Part shown: piece by piece, positions 25,389 through 33,832 of the stretch | Layout of the letters: each line of letters starts with the position of its first letter | Numbering within the stretch: the stretch's first letter is position 1 | Assembly (NCBI RefSeq): GCF_031846325.1 | Contig: NZ_JAVRHZ010000001.1 | Location: forward strand, 124,001-188,000 | Length of the DNA: 64,000 nt | Source: Patiriisocius_A hiemis | GTDB lineage: Bacteria; Bacteroidota; Bacteroidia; Flavobacteriales; Flavobacteriaceae | Direction: 5' to 3' | Notes under the pieces: generated by a model | Told to the model about the DNA's origin: nothing | The model's input: the letters and a program-made list of their open reading frames with translations, nothing else | Databases searched by the model: none | Made by a program: the position numbers and the translations under genes

Positions 25389-26471
25389 CTATATATATTC
25401 TAATTTCATTGACAATAATTTTTTTTCCATAACACCAAATTTAGTTTTAAAGTAATCTGTTTTTTCTCCATTAATAAGTTCAATATAGGATGCTTTTTGT
25501 ATTGAACTCACTGATAAATCTTCGAGTGTTTTAGAACTTGTTAAATCTACTAATGATATGTCCAATAAAGACCAAGATAATGGTTCAGTAAATTGAATCT
25601 TTTGAGTTAAAATATCACAGAAGCCATTTTGTTTATTACTTTGTACTGGAATGGCGACATTATTAAAACTACCAACATTCTTACTGTTTGATAGTAACCT
25701 ATTAGATTTAAATTGAACACCATCTATATTAGGTGTGTCTATAATCCACTGTAAAACCATTTGAGGAATAATATATTCAGGCTTAAAAACATCTTGCTTC
25801 TTACTAACATTATAAGAACAAGCAGCTAATAAAGGCCAGAAGCTCAAAAATTTTACAACAATATTTTCATTAACAATTTTGTCTTCTGAAATATACCTTT
25901 CTCTTATTTCTCGGGTGGAAGTGTTTAGAAAAAGTAAATTAAAATTCTTTTCTTTAAAATTAAACCTTGAAATATGAATATCATTAAAATTAGGTCTATT
26001 CATTTCCTCCCAAGCAGTGTATATAGAATCGGCTATATATAAACAAGGAAGACCTGGTATACTATATCTTTGTGTTGCAACTTTTTCTCTAATTTGAAAA
26101 GGAATATGAAATATATCTTTTCTGCTCAAATTATTATTGTTAGCATTTCTAATTCGATAAAAATCACCTTCAATATATCCAACCTCTAAAAATGAATTTT
26201 GATTTAAAAGCGTAAGACATTTAGAAATTTTTGAATAAGATTCACTTGTCTTCCCTTTAAAATATAATGTAACAGACTCTTTAATTAAATCTATTTCTTT
26301 TTCGATAAGAGGTAACTTAGAAGTAATTAATTTAGAGATATTACCTTTACATAGTTTAATTAATTTCAAATAGTCAGAATATAACTTATCGAGGTGATTT
26401 AAAAAATCATTATCCCCTCTATATGTAGGTAAGTTTAATATTTCTGAATTAAGTAAATCAACATTCTTCAT
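25389..26471 (-). CDS. RES-domain protein (possible NAD+-consuming effector)
   Basis: The 360-residue protein has a helical N-terminal part (1-95) and a RES-like domain (about 100-285). The domain shows the Arg pair of DFYRIRNA (Arg106, Arg108), a second conserved Arg in QRYSIPG (Arg136 region), LYIADSIYTAWEEM with the acidic pair 155-156, and SFWPLLAACS as a possible site for the later Ser. RES toxins such as MbcT break down NAD+. Here it follows the 219-residue gene by one base in a defence operon, which suggests an abortive-infection effector. The domain call rests on motif reading; catalytic competence is unproven. Confidence 0.65.
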   Translation of the reverse strand: MKNVDLLNSEILNLPTYRGDNDFLNHLDKLYSDYLKLIKLCKGNISKLITSKLPLIEKEIDLIKESVTLYFKGKTSESYSKISKCLTLLNQNSFLEVGYIEGDFYRIRNANNNNLSRKDIFHIPFQIREKVATQRYSIPGLPCLYIADSIYTAWEEMNRPNFNDIHISRFNFKEKNFNLLFLNTSTREIRERYISEDKIVNENIVVKFLSFWPLLAACSYNVSKKQDVFKPEYIIPQMVLQWIIDTPNIDGVQFKSNRLLSNSKNVGSFNNVAIPVQSNKQNGFCDILTQKIQFTEPLSWSLLDISLVDLTSSKTLEDLSVSSIQKASYIELINGEKTDYFKTKFGVMEKKLLSMKLEYI

Positions 26472-26472
26472 A

Positions 26473-27132
26473 TTAATTTTGAGTTTCTATAATTGTAATG
26501 ATTTCTTTAAAAATTATGTAATCTTCAGGAAAATCTTTTTCAATTATTTCATTAGTAAAAACACTTAATGAGTGAATGTTAGAATGAGTTATAGCCCTAA
26601 CAACCCAATCAAATTGTTTGTCTGAAACATACTCATCATTTTGAATCTTGCGTCCAATAGAGACTAATAGACCTCTAAAACCTTTATTAATAGTACCTTC
26701 TATTATTCCTACTTGTTTTAAATATTGAGCAATTTTAAAATAAGCTTGAGGCGTAATAGATTCTAATTTATCTCTAAATAAGGGTTCGTTATTGCCCTCA
26801 ATAAAATTCCTTAATGCTTTTATTGGTTGAGTTGTATTTAAAATTATACTTGAATAGTTAGCATAGATATGTTCTCTAATATCCGACTCCTCTTTCAAAA
26901 TTAGTACTAATGAATCTAAATCAATGTTGAGACTATCTATAGTGTTAAATTCATCAGGGTAGTCTAATTTTCCCATATCTGTATATGCTTCAACATAAGG
27001 TGTTGCAATTTCTAAATTTTGTGAAACTACTTGTAAGCTTATAGTTGAATTTTGGCTTTCCCATTCAAGATATTTGTCATACCTATTTAGTAATGGCACA
27101 CTCTTATTTAAAAGGTCTAATTTATCTGCCAT
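26473..27132 (-). CDS. Unknown 219-residue protein between the ATPase and RES genes
   Basis: A soluble, helical protein with no recognised motif. A region of about residues 105-160 (ALRNFIEGNNEPLFRDKLES, then AYFKIAQYLKQVGIIEGTI) could be a winged-helix fold. It starts 5 bases after the ATPase gene and ends 1 base before the RES gene, so the three are a unit and it may link ATPase and effector. That link is inferred from order only. Confidence 0.7.
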   Translation of the reverse strand: MADKLDLLNKSVPLLNRYDKYLEWESQNSTISLQVVSQNLEIATPYVEAYTDMGKLDYPDEFNTIDSLNIDLDSLVLILKEESDIREHIYANYSSIILNTTQPIKALRNFIEGNNEPLFRDKLESITPQAYFKIAQYLKQVGIIEGTINKGFRGLLVSIGRKIQNDEYVSDKQFDWVVRAITHSNIHSLSVFTNEIIEKDFPEDYIIFKEIITIIETQN

Positions 27133-27137
27133 AACTA

Positions 27138-28613
27138 TTAAGATTTGTAAAGTTTAGACAGAATATCATTTCTGATAATTAATGCTTCAGAATTTGAGTA
27201 ATTATATTCTTTACTTAACAAGAAAAAAACAGAGTCAGAAATAGCCCAATTAGTTATACTACTTAATAAATTATCATCTAATCCTTTATTTTCCGCATCA
27301 ATATATATAGGTGATGATGTATTAATTATTATTAATAATTCTGATGAAGCTTTTGAAAAATTATATATCCAAGGTGTATTATTCTCGTTAAGTTCTTTAA
27401 AAACAGGTGATACAATAGTAAACCATCTACCATCATTTAAGGTAAATGCATCTTCAGGTTTGTTTTTGTCTTCAATATGAGATTTGAGTTTCTCTGAAGC
27501 TTTTTTACTTGCTCTTTTATGTTTTTGAATTTTCTTAATGGTTTCAGCTGATTTCTCTTTATTGCTTTTCTTGTAATTTTGAGAAGCTTCCATTATTTTA
27601 TTTATATGGGATTCAAGCAGTTTTTGAACTTGTGTCCATTCATCACTTGAATGATCGAACCCAACTTTATGAAAAGCAGGTGAACACATACTTAACTCTA
27701 TTTCACCATACGTTCTTGAAACTTCGGCGTGAGGGTTTTTAGACATTAAACCACCTAATCTGATTGGGAGTTGATGAAAACGTTCAATTATTTGATTGTT
27801 TTTATAAAGATGCAAGCCCCAATTACCGCTTGGACTACTTACTTCCATTAAAGCTAACCAGCCTTTAATCTTTTCTTTTTCACCAGAATCAGTATTAGTT
27901 ACATAAAGTTCAAGTTCGTCTAAATCTACTTTAGAATCTTCAATAATACCAACTTCTTTTCTTACACATTGTAATACTTCATCCCTGTTTTTGTCAATTA
28001 TTTTGATTTCAATATTTTCAATACCTAATTCAGGCTTGAACACCTCTTGTAATGAATCTCTTACTGAAATCCCTATCAATGAATTATAGGTAAGATCTTC
28101 AATTCTTATTGAAGTACCGCTCTCGTAATTAGATAATGGCGAATCACTTGTTGGTTCTGAAGAAGACCCGTTAATATTGTTTCTATAATTTGAAACTTCA
28201 TCATCTAACTTTCTTGTGTCTAATATTATTTTATGCTCAATATTATCTTCTTCAATGGATTTAGTTCTAAAAGTAATTTTCCATCCAAGTGTTAAGCAGG
28301 CTACTTTCATACCCATACCAAACATCCCTTTTCTAATTCTTAAATTAGGTCTTAATTCATCATTTGCAACAGATAACTTAATAGCATTTTTTAAATCATT
28401 TACTGTCATACCAACACCATTATCAGTAATATCAATAAATCCTTTACCTATAGTAATTGATATTTCAGTTTTAATCTTGTCAGTTCTACGCCAATCTAAT
28501 GAGTTTGCAACTAATTCAGCTAAAGCTCTATTAGGATCCATACCTAATGCGCCTAACCCTTTTGGAGTCCAGAATTTGTCACCTGTAGTAAGGTCTATTT
28601 TAAAATTACTCAT
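27138..28613 (-). CDS. GHKL ATPase of MORC/MutL type in an R-M operon
   Basis: The 491-residue protein has the Bergerat ATP-binding fold: N box ALAELVANSLDW (30-41, Glu33 and Asn37), G1 box DITDNGVGM (61-69) and G2 box GMFGMGMKVACLTLG (96-110). A second, transducer-like domain at about 190-340 and a lysine-rich helix at about 350-395 (KKIQKHKRASKKASEKL) follow. The C-terminal 95 residues are unknown. MORC/MutL-like ATPases in restriction operons were predicted by Iyer, Abhiman and Aravind to act as DNA-clamping or remodelling parts. It overlaps the restriction gene by 8 bases. Confidence 0.85.
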   Translation of the reverse strand: MSNFKIDLTTGDKFWTPKGLGALGMDPNRALAELVANSLDWRRTDKIKTEISITIGKGFIDITDNGVGMTVNDLKNAIKLSVANDELRPNLRIRKGMFGMGMKVACLTLGWKITFRTKSIEEDNIEHKIILDTRKLDDEVSNYRNNINGSSSEPTSDSPLSNYESGTSIRIEDLTYNSLIGISVRDSLQEVFKPELGIENIEIKIIDKNRDEVLQCVRKEVGIIEDSKVDLDELELYVTNTDSGEKEKIKGWLALMEVSSPSGNWGLHLYKNNQIIERFHQLPIRLGGLMSKNPHAEVSRTYGEIELSMCSPAFHKVGFDHSSDEWTQVQKLLESHINKIMEASQNYKKSNKEKSAETIKKIQKHKRASKKASEKLKSHIEDKNKPEDAFTLNDGRWFTIVSPVFKELNENNTPWIYNFSKASSELLIIINTSSPIYIDAENKGLDDNLLSSITNWAISDSVFFLLSKEYNYSNSEALIIRNDILSKLYKS

Positions 28614-29529
28614 TGATTAATAAACTTTTTAAGATTCCATTTTTTAGCATTTCTAAATTCAATAAATATTCGGCTTTATCAAAATATTCTCTTAATGGTA
28701 AAATAGCACTTAACCAACCAGCACCATCCGTAATCCAAACAAAATAAATATTTTGGTTATTCCAATATTGATTCATATTTACATATTCTGTAGCAGTCGA
28801 TTTTAATTTAGAGCCACCACCATTATAGAAATTTACTTCAAAGAAATAGAGATTTCCATTTTTATTGATAACATAGTCTAATCTTCTTGATGACTTGTCT
28901 AAAGTAATATCAATATTCCAAGCATTTTTTATTGCTTTTGCATTAGCTTCTTTTAGGTAAGATAAATTAAGTTCGTCGCATACTTCTTTTATGTAGACTT
29001 CAACAGCATCCTCCATTTGATGACCACCTCTGTTTTTTCTGCCATTACTATCTAAACCAACTTCTACCCCTGTGGCATAGTCAACTAAATTTTTAACCTT
29101 TTTATCCTTAACTAAATCACCTAAACCACAACCCACAAAGAAAGAAGCAATGTTTTCAGCTTCTAACTTATTAGGCACTTTTATAGATAAATCAAAATGA
29201 TCGTATTCAAATGTTTTAAGGTCTGTTAAGATATTAATCTTTTGTTCTGCCTTATTTTTAAATCTGATAGCTAATAAAAGTGGTATAATATTAACTACCT
29301 TAGGATATTGTAATATTAAGTTGGTTAGTTCTTCTTCAATATTTTCCTTACCAATGAGTACGTTAAGTATGTTTAATTCTACTTCGTAAGGTTTAATATT
29401 ATTATGAACCTTTTCCCATTTAACAAAATAATCCCATTGTGTTATTCCTTTTAATTTTAAGGTTGAGATTATGTAATCAAATAATTCATTATCAGAGCTA
29501 AAGTTTAATAATGTCGTTAGTTTTTTCAT
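28606..29529 (-). CDS. DpnII-like type II restriction endonuclease
   Basis: The 307-residue enzyme has the pattern of the DpnII family, which cuts unmethylated GATC: a helical N-terminal part, FFVGCGLGDLVKDKK and the GRKNRGGHQMEDAVE stretch in the middle, and the catalytic core SSRRLDYVIN and LYFFEVNFYNGGGSKLKST with the Asp and Glu-x-Asn residues. The Dam-type methylase gene lies directly upstream, sharing one base. The specificity is inferred from the family and from the two methylases. Confidence 0.88.
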   Translation of the reverse strand: MKKLTTLLNFSSDNELFDYIISTLKLKGITQWDYFVKWEKVHNNIKPYEVELNILNVLIGKENIEEELTNLILQYPKVVNIIPLLLAIRFKNKAEQKINILTDLKTFEYDHFDLSIKVPNKLEAENIASFFVGCGLGDLVKDKKVKNLVDYATGVEVGLDSNGRKNRGGHQMEDAVEVYIKEVCDELNLSYLKEANAKAIKNAWNIDITLDKSSRRLDYVINKNGNLYFFEVNFYNGGGSKLKSTATEYVNMNQYWNNQNIYFVWITDGAGWLSAILPLREYFDKAEYLLNLEMLKNGILKSLLINE

Positions 29530-30419
29530 TAAAAAAGGTTGGTAATTAGTAGTTCGGTAAGATTTCCTCTTTTGTTTCCTTTAGAGTTAATACTCCTTCT
29601 TGCATTTACTCTAAAAATATTAAACTGTTCATATAAATCATCAAAGAAATTATCATCTGGATTTATATTTTTCATATCTGAATTACTTAATATCCATTGG
29701 TGACCTAAATCATTTAATTTTTCGCAAAATTCCTTTAACCTTATTTGTTGAGCATCATCAAATACATCTTTTGCATAAGAATTAAAACTTGATGTTTCGC
29801 TTAATGGTTTGTATGGTGGGTCAAAATAGAATAAGGTATTAGCATCCGCATATTCTAAAGTATTGGTGTAATCACCATTTAATATGATAGTTCTTTGTAA
29901 AATTTCTGAAACAGCTCTCAAATTCTCTTCATTACATATATTAGGTAAAGATTTTGATCTACCAATAGGAACATTGTATTGGTTTTTGCTGTTTACTCTA
30001 TACAGCCCATTAAAACAAGTTTTGTTTAAAAAGATAAATAAAGCACTTTGGACTGTTCGGGTTGATTTACGAGTATTGAAAAGAGAACGCTTTTCATAAT
30101 AATATTCTTTTGACTTTTCCTTATCATTAAAAATAGCGTGATATTCAGTTTTATACTTTGATAGAATATTAATTAAATCCTCTAAATCCTTTTTGATTGA
30201 AATATAGCAATCTGTTAAATCAGTATTTATATCGTTAATTACTGCCTTTTCAATATTTGGAAATTTATCCATCATCCAGAAAAAAACAGCTCCGCTACCA
30301 ACAAAAGGCTCTATAAATGTGAATGGTCTATTATTTAAGTTTTCAGGTAAGTTATTCTTTATTTCATCTATAAGCTGTGTTTTACCACCTGCCCATTTAA
30401 GAAAGGGTTTTGCAGTCAT
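29529..30419 (-). CDS. Dam/DpnM-type adenine methyltransferase (D12 class)
   Basis: The 296-residue enzyme shows the alpha-class order: FLKWAGGK (6-13), the AdoMet-binding EPFVGSGAVFF (37-47), VINDINTDLTDCY and catalytic DPPY at 200-203 (FYFDPPYKPLSE). It modifies adenine N6, most likely in GATC, and so protects the host from the DpnII-like nuclease encoded next. It heads the nine-gene R-M operon. Only 28 bases separate it from the Rep gene upstream on the same strand, so the promoter may lie in or ahead of that gene. Confidence 0.92.
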   Translation of the reverse strand: MTAKPFLKWAGGKTQLIDEIKNNLPENLNNRPFTFIEPFVGSGAVFFWMMDKFPNIEKAVINDINTDLTDCYISIKKDLEDLINILSKYKTEYHAIFNDKEKSKEYYYEKRSLFNTRKSTRTVQSALFIFLNKTCFNGLYRVNSKNQYNVPIGRSKSLPNICNEENLRAVSEILQRTIILNGDYTNTLEYADANTLFYFDPPYKPLSETSSFNSYAKDVFDDAQQIRLKEFCEKLNDLGHQWILSNSDMKNINPDDNFFDDLYEQFNIFRVNARRSINSKGNKRGNLTELLITNLF

Positions 30420-30447
30420 TTATCTTTATTTTTTTACAATATACAAA

Positions 30448-31335
30448 CTAAAGTATTTCTGAATCAATATTATTATCTAAAATAGCCTGCAAACGAGATG
30501 GTATTTTGTACTCTGTAAGTACTTCACCTGTTAGATTATTTATCCAATCGGAGCTTTCAATTCTAAATTCCCATTCATTGTAACTTGATAATAGTTTTGC
30601 AGGTGTGAACTTTGGTTTTATATGTTTGGGTGCATCAAAACCAAATCTATCAAAGATACGTTTACCTTTCATTGCCGTTAATATGGTATCTAAGGCTTTT
30701 AAGTATATATAAGCTGTATCGGTTTGTTTAGCTTTACTCTTAATGTCTGCTTCTGTAAAAATTTTACTCCCGTATTTAATAATCTCTATTAATCCAGATT
30801 CTAAATTTGTGATTGGTCTAATATCTTGACACCAATGAGCAGTATATCCTTTTTTACTTCTTTGCAACCATTCTTTTTTAATCACCTCAGCCATCCATTT
30901 ATCTTTAACTATAATATGAAAGTGAGGATTATATGTTTTGGTTTTTGGATTGAAATTACTTTCTAAAGATTTAATGCCTATTAACTTTAATCCTGTACCT
31001 CTTTGATACCTTTTGCGGTGCTTCTCAGTAATCTTCTGGAAAGTTTTAAGCATAGCCCTTATGTATGCTTTTAATTGGTGAGCTTTACACGCTTTAACAG
31101 TCAAAGTAAGAAAGTAAGGTTCTTTCCACTTTTTTAGAATAGGATAGTACCTGTTAATCATATCTGCTTTGCGATTGGCACAGCAGAGTGTGCAAAATCT
31201 GTTCTTACAATATTTACTATATAACCTACCATCAGCTGTAAAAATATTTTGTTGGCAGTAATAGGTATTCCAATATGATTTTTCTAATTCGGGTTCTCCA
31301 TTTTCTTGTGCTATTGAGATGAGATTTAGCATCAT
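30448..31335 (-). CDS. rep: Rolling-circle replication initiator (Rep, HUH endonuclease)
   Basis: The 295-residue protein has the marks of a Rep_1-type initiator: a Cys-rich putative zinc site KYCKNRFCTLCCANRK (41-56), motif 1 YFLTLTV (74-80), the metal-binding HUH motif PHFHIIV with His138 and His140, and a probable nicking Tyr188 in EIIKYGSK. Such proteins start rolling-circle replication of small plasmids or excised elements. The gene is complete. It lies upstream of and codirectional with the dam gene. It may be the trace of a captured plasmid or the replication gene of the element. Confidence 0.85.
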   Translation of the reverse strand: MMLNLISIAQENGEPELEKSYWNTYYCQQNIFTADGRLYSKYCKNRFCTLCCANRKADMINRYYPILKKWKEPYFLTLTVKACKAHQLKAYIRAMLKTFQKITEKHRKRYQRGTGLKLIGIKSLESNFNPKTKTYNPHFHIIVKDKWMAEVIKKEWLQRSKKGYTAHWCQDIRPITNLESGLIEIIKYGSKIFTEADIKSKAKQTDTAYIYLKALDTILTAMKGKRIFDRFGFDAPKHIKPKFTPAKLLSSYNEWEFRIESSDWINNLTGEVLTEYKIPSRLQAILDNNIDSEIL

Positions 31336-31424
31336 AATTTGAGTTATTGTCTTACGCTTTGCTCTTCCCTTTAAAGCCTCTTTTTTGCTGAGGTCTGAGC
31401 CATTTCCATTGACAATTATATTGT

Positions 31425-31449
31425 TTTGTCCTGTTTTGTTTGTCCTGTT
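31425..31449 (+). repeat. Direct repeats between rep and the polymerase remnant
   Basis: TTTGTCCTGTT occurs at 31425-31435 and 31439-31449, 14 bases apart. They lie at the broken start of the remnant gene. They could be part of a replication origin or a relic of the rearrangement. Confidence 0.4.
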
Positions 31450-31862
31450 ATCTGCTAATGTATCAAGTGTTGTTTACATCCAACCAATTTAAGGGGCAAG
31501 CAGAAGCAGCACCCAAAAGGTTATTTGAACAAAAGTTTAAAGCGGTGTATGATGTATTTGCCAAAATAAAAAGTAAGGACAAATCTCTACTTCCAAGATT
31601 ATTACAGAGCATAGAGAGTCATTTAATGATTAACGTCATAGCAAAGCGTGTTTCAGAAGAATATCCATTAGCACCTATATACACTATTCACGATAGTATA
31701 TCTACTACTGAAGAATTTGTAGATGCAGTTGAACAGATTATGATGGAAGAGTTAACCAAAGCTATTGGTCACCCACCAACAATAAAACAAGAGGTATGGT
31801 GTAAAAGCAATATGGTAAAGCATCTTGAAAACTTAAAGGAGAAATCAAAGGTTGTAGCATAA
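31450..31862 (+). pseudogene. C-terminal remnant of a polymerase-like gene
   Basis: The reading frame is open from about 31440 but has no proper start. The translated part matches the C-terminal third of the polymerase-like protein of element A (14673-16118): LLQSIESHLMINVIAKR against KIESQIFIDVICKR, and YTIHDSISTTEE, with the motif C His-Asp pair, against LSIHDGVLVDKN. Motifs A and B are absent, so the product would be inactive. It shows that element B once had the same kind of replication gene. Its last 39 bases recur at 33746-33786. Confidence 0.75.
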
Positions 31863-31866
31863 ATAA
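31828..31866 (+). repeat. Direct repeat flanking the 600-residue gene, left copy
   Basis: The 3' end of the polymerase remnant, through its stop. It matches 33746-33786 with a 2-base gap and three substitutions (for instance GGAGAAATCAAAGGTTGT against GGAGAAAGCAAAGGTTGT). Confidence 0.8.
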
Positions 31867-31925
31867 TCCAAGATAACCCGAGACAACTAAAGTAGGTTGT
31901 ATTGAGTTCGTATATCAAAAAACAA

Positions 31926-33728
31926 ATGAGTATAGAAGATTTAAGATTGAGAGCAAACGGTGAATATGAAATCAAAATATTTCAAATTGATACTACGCAT
32001 AGAGATATTAAAGGCTTAACTAATCATCAAATAGTCAATACCCTTGTAAAAAACCACAAAACAAGAATAGATGAAACAGAATCTATAAATGTAGAATTAT
32101 TACCCAAGGTAATAGATGGTGTGCACTATTACGCGTACGTATATAACGAAAAAGAAAAAAAAGCGCATTGGGATAGTTTTTTACCTACGACATTATCAGA
32201 AAACCTTGACTTCACAGTTCTAAAAATATCATTTGTGTTGTTTGCTTGTATAGATAATAAAATATTTGCTGTTATTGGCGGAGGTGGTACAATGGTTATA
32301 AAGGCATTTCAAAATCATCGTTTTGGGTTGGAGTTTTATGAATATCTAACAACTCTTGATGAGGAAATTGTCTCACTTACAACAAGAGGTATTTCTGGAA
32401 CATTAACTCAAAGTAATAGAATTTTTAAAGAAGGCCAACGATTAAGTGATGTTCTAAATTTTGTAAATATTCCGACGAGCATTAATTTAATTTTAAAAGA
32501 TGCTATTAGAGATACATATTTTGATTTTATAGATTTTGGTGATAAAAATGTACAGTTAGAAATTGCTTCATATTTTCACATAAAACATAGAATCTCATTT
32601 GGAGAATTGCATTTACTATTTAAGAGAATTAATGAAATTATAGATACCCAAACAAGAAGACCATTAACATCATTTGTGGAAATTAAAGAAAGAGGTTTAA
32701 CAGATAATGAATTTGTAAAAATCTTAATGATTGAGCTTCGTGATGATATGTTAAATAGATTTTCTCAAACAAGAGGGCAAAACCCTAAAAAAGCCGATAT
32801 AGATTTTGTTCATCCATCTAAAATAAAGCAGTTCTATGAGTGCGATAGGTTTGAGATAAAGATGAAAGGGCAACGCAAAGACTTTTTAGAAGTTAAGGAT
32901 AGAAATAAAATTTATGAGGATGGTCTAAAATATATTTTTAATCAACTTGATTTAAATGCAAGTCAATTGGATTTTAACAAACTAATGTGGGGATTAAAAG
33001 TTGAAGGATTTAAAGGAAATCAAAAAAAGAAATATGTATGGGCAAACTTTTGGCATTATGTAACCTGTGAACTACAGTATGAAAACAAGCCTATATTTCA
33101 CATAGATTCTAAATGGTATTTTGTAAAAGATGATTTTACAGACTCTATGAATAAATTATGCAGTCAAATGATTAATAGACATCATTCTCAAAGAAATATT
33201 TTATTTAACTCTTGGATTTCAAGTAGTGAAGATGCCTATAATTCTCTTTACAGAAATGAGCCTAATTATTGGGTTTTTGATAAAGCGTTAGGTCAGAATA
33301 TTGAGCTATGCGATATTATGTATGAAAGTGATGATACAATTTATCTTATTCATATTAAAACAGGTTTTGATGCTAAAATTCGTGATTTATGTAACCAAAT
33401 AGTTATTTCGGCCAATAGGTTTATGATTTCTCGCAATTCTGGAGATAATGCATTTGTCAATGATGTAATAGATAGCTATAATAGAAGAGCTGATAATGTT
33501 GGTTATGAGATAGTAGATAAGGATTCATTTATTCAAAAATTTGCTACAGGAGGTAAAGAAATAGTATTTGTAATGGCATTTAAGTCAGATACACAACGTG
33601 TTCCTGTCATTAGAAATAATGTCGAAAAGTTAGAATCTAATATTGCTAAATTCTCTTTAATTCAATGTATCAGGGAAATGAGCACTTTTAATTATCCTAT
33701 TGAAATAATAGAAATAAGTAATTCTTAA
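31926..33728 (+). CDS. TIGR04141/DUF6119-like sporadically distributed protein
   Basis: I start at the ATG at 31926 rather than the TTG at 31902. The 600-residue protein has the pattern I associate with TIGR04141/DUF6119 proteins, which occur patchily near defence genes: an N-terminal region ending in FAVIGGGGTMVIKAF, FGLEFYEYL, and a C-terminal part with WYFVKDDF, ELCDIMYES and LIHIKTGFDAKIRDLCNQ. The C-terminal Asp and Ile-His-Ile-Lys strands could form a PD-(D/E)xK nuclease-like core. The family call is moderate. Its flanking direct repeats suggest that it inserted at the 3' end of the polymerase-like gene. Confidence 0.6.
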   Translation: MSIEDLRLRANGEYEIKIFQIDTTHRDIKGLTNHQIVNTLVKNHKTRIDETESINVELLPKVIDGVHYYAYVYNEKEKKAHWDSFLPTTLSENLDFTVLKISFVLFACIDNKIFAVIGGGGTMVIKAFQNHRFGLEFYEYLTTLDEEIVSLTTRGISGTLTQSNRIFKEGQRLSDVLNFVNIPTSINLILKDAIRDTYFDFIDFGDKNVQLEIASYFHIKHRISFGELHLLFKRINEIIDTQTRRPLTSFVEIKERGLTDNEFVKILMIELRDDMLNRFSQTRGQNPKKADIDFVHPSKIKQFYECDRFEIKMKGQRKDFLEVKDRNKIYEDGLKYIFNQLDLNASQLDFNKLMWGLKVEGFKGNQKKKYVWANFWHYVTCELQYENKPIFHIDSKWYFVKDDFTDSMNKLCSQMINRHHSQRNILFNSWISSSEDAYNSLYRNEPNYWVFDKALGQNIELCDIMYESDDTIYLIHIKTGFDAKIRDLCNQIVISANRFMISRNSGDNAFVNDVIDSYNRRADNVGYEIVDKDSFIQKFATGGKEIVFVMAFKSDTQRVPVIRNNVEKLESNIAKFSLIQCIREMSTFNYPIEIIEISNS

Positions 33729-33745
33729 TATGCATATGGTTCTAA

Positions 33746-33786
33746 AAAACTTAATAAGGAGAAAGCAAAGGTTGTCGCTTAAATAA
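33746..33786 (+). repeat. Direct repeat flanking the 600-residue gene, right copy
   Basis: Matches the end of the polymerase remnant (31828-31866), with the stop codon context kept. It is a duplicated gene end at which the 600-residue gene was inserted. Confidence 0.8.
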
Positions 33787-33790
33787 AATA

Positions 33791-33809
33791 ATTGCACAAC
33801 CATTGCATC
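33791..33809. promoter_or_regulatory. Operator-like direct repeat ahead of the metal island, copy 1
   Basis: ATTGCAC (33791-33797) and ATTGCAT (33802-33808) are 11 bases apart. The same pair stands at 36808-36825, in front of DUF3703 and the Zn-type ATPase. It lies in the promoter of the first gene of the island. The Fur-family protein encoded at 36392 is the obvious candidate to bind it. Confidence 0.6.
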
Positions 33810-33819
33810 ATTAAATTTT

Positions 33820-33827
33820 TATCTTTG
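33820..33827 (+). promoter_or_regulatory. Promoter -7 element of the DUF6660-TonB receptor transcript
   Basis: TATCTTTG fits TAnnTTTG but lies only 5 bases before the GTG at 33833, so the transcript may be leaderless. Confidence 0.5.
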
Positions 33828-33832
33828 TAATT

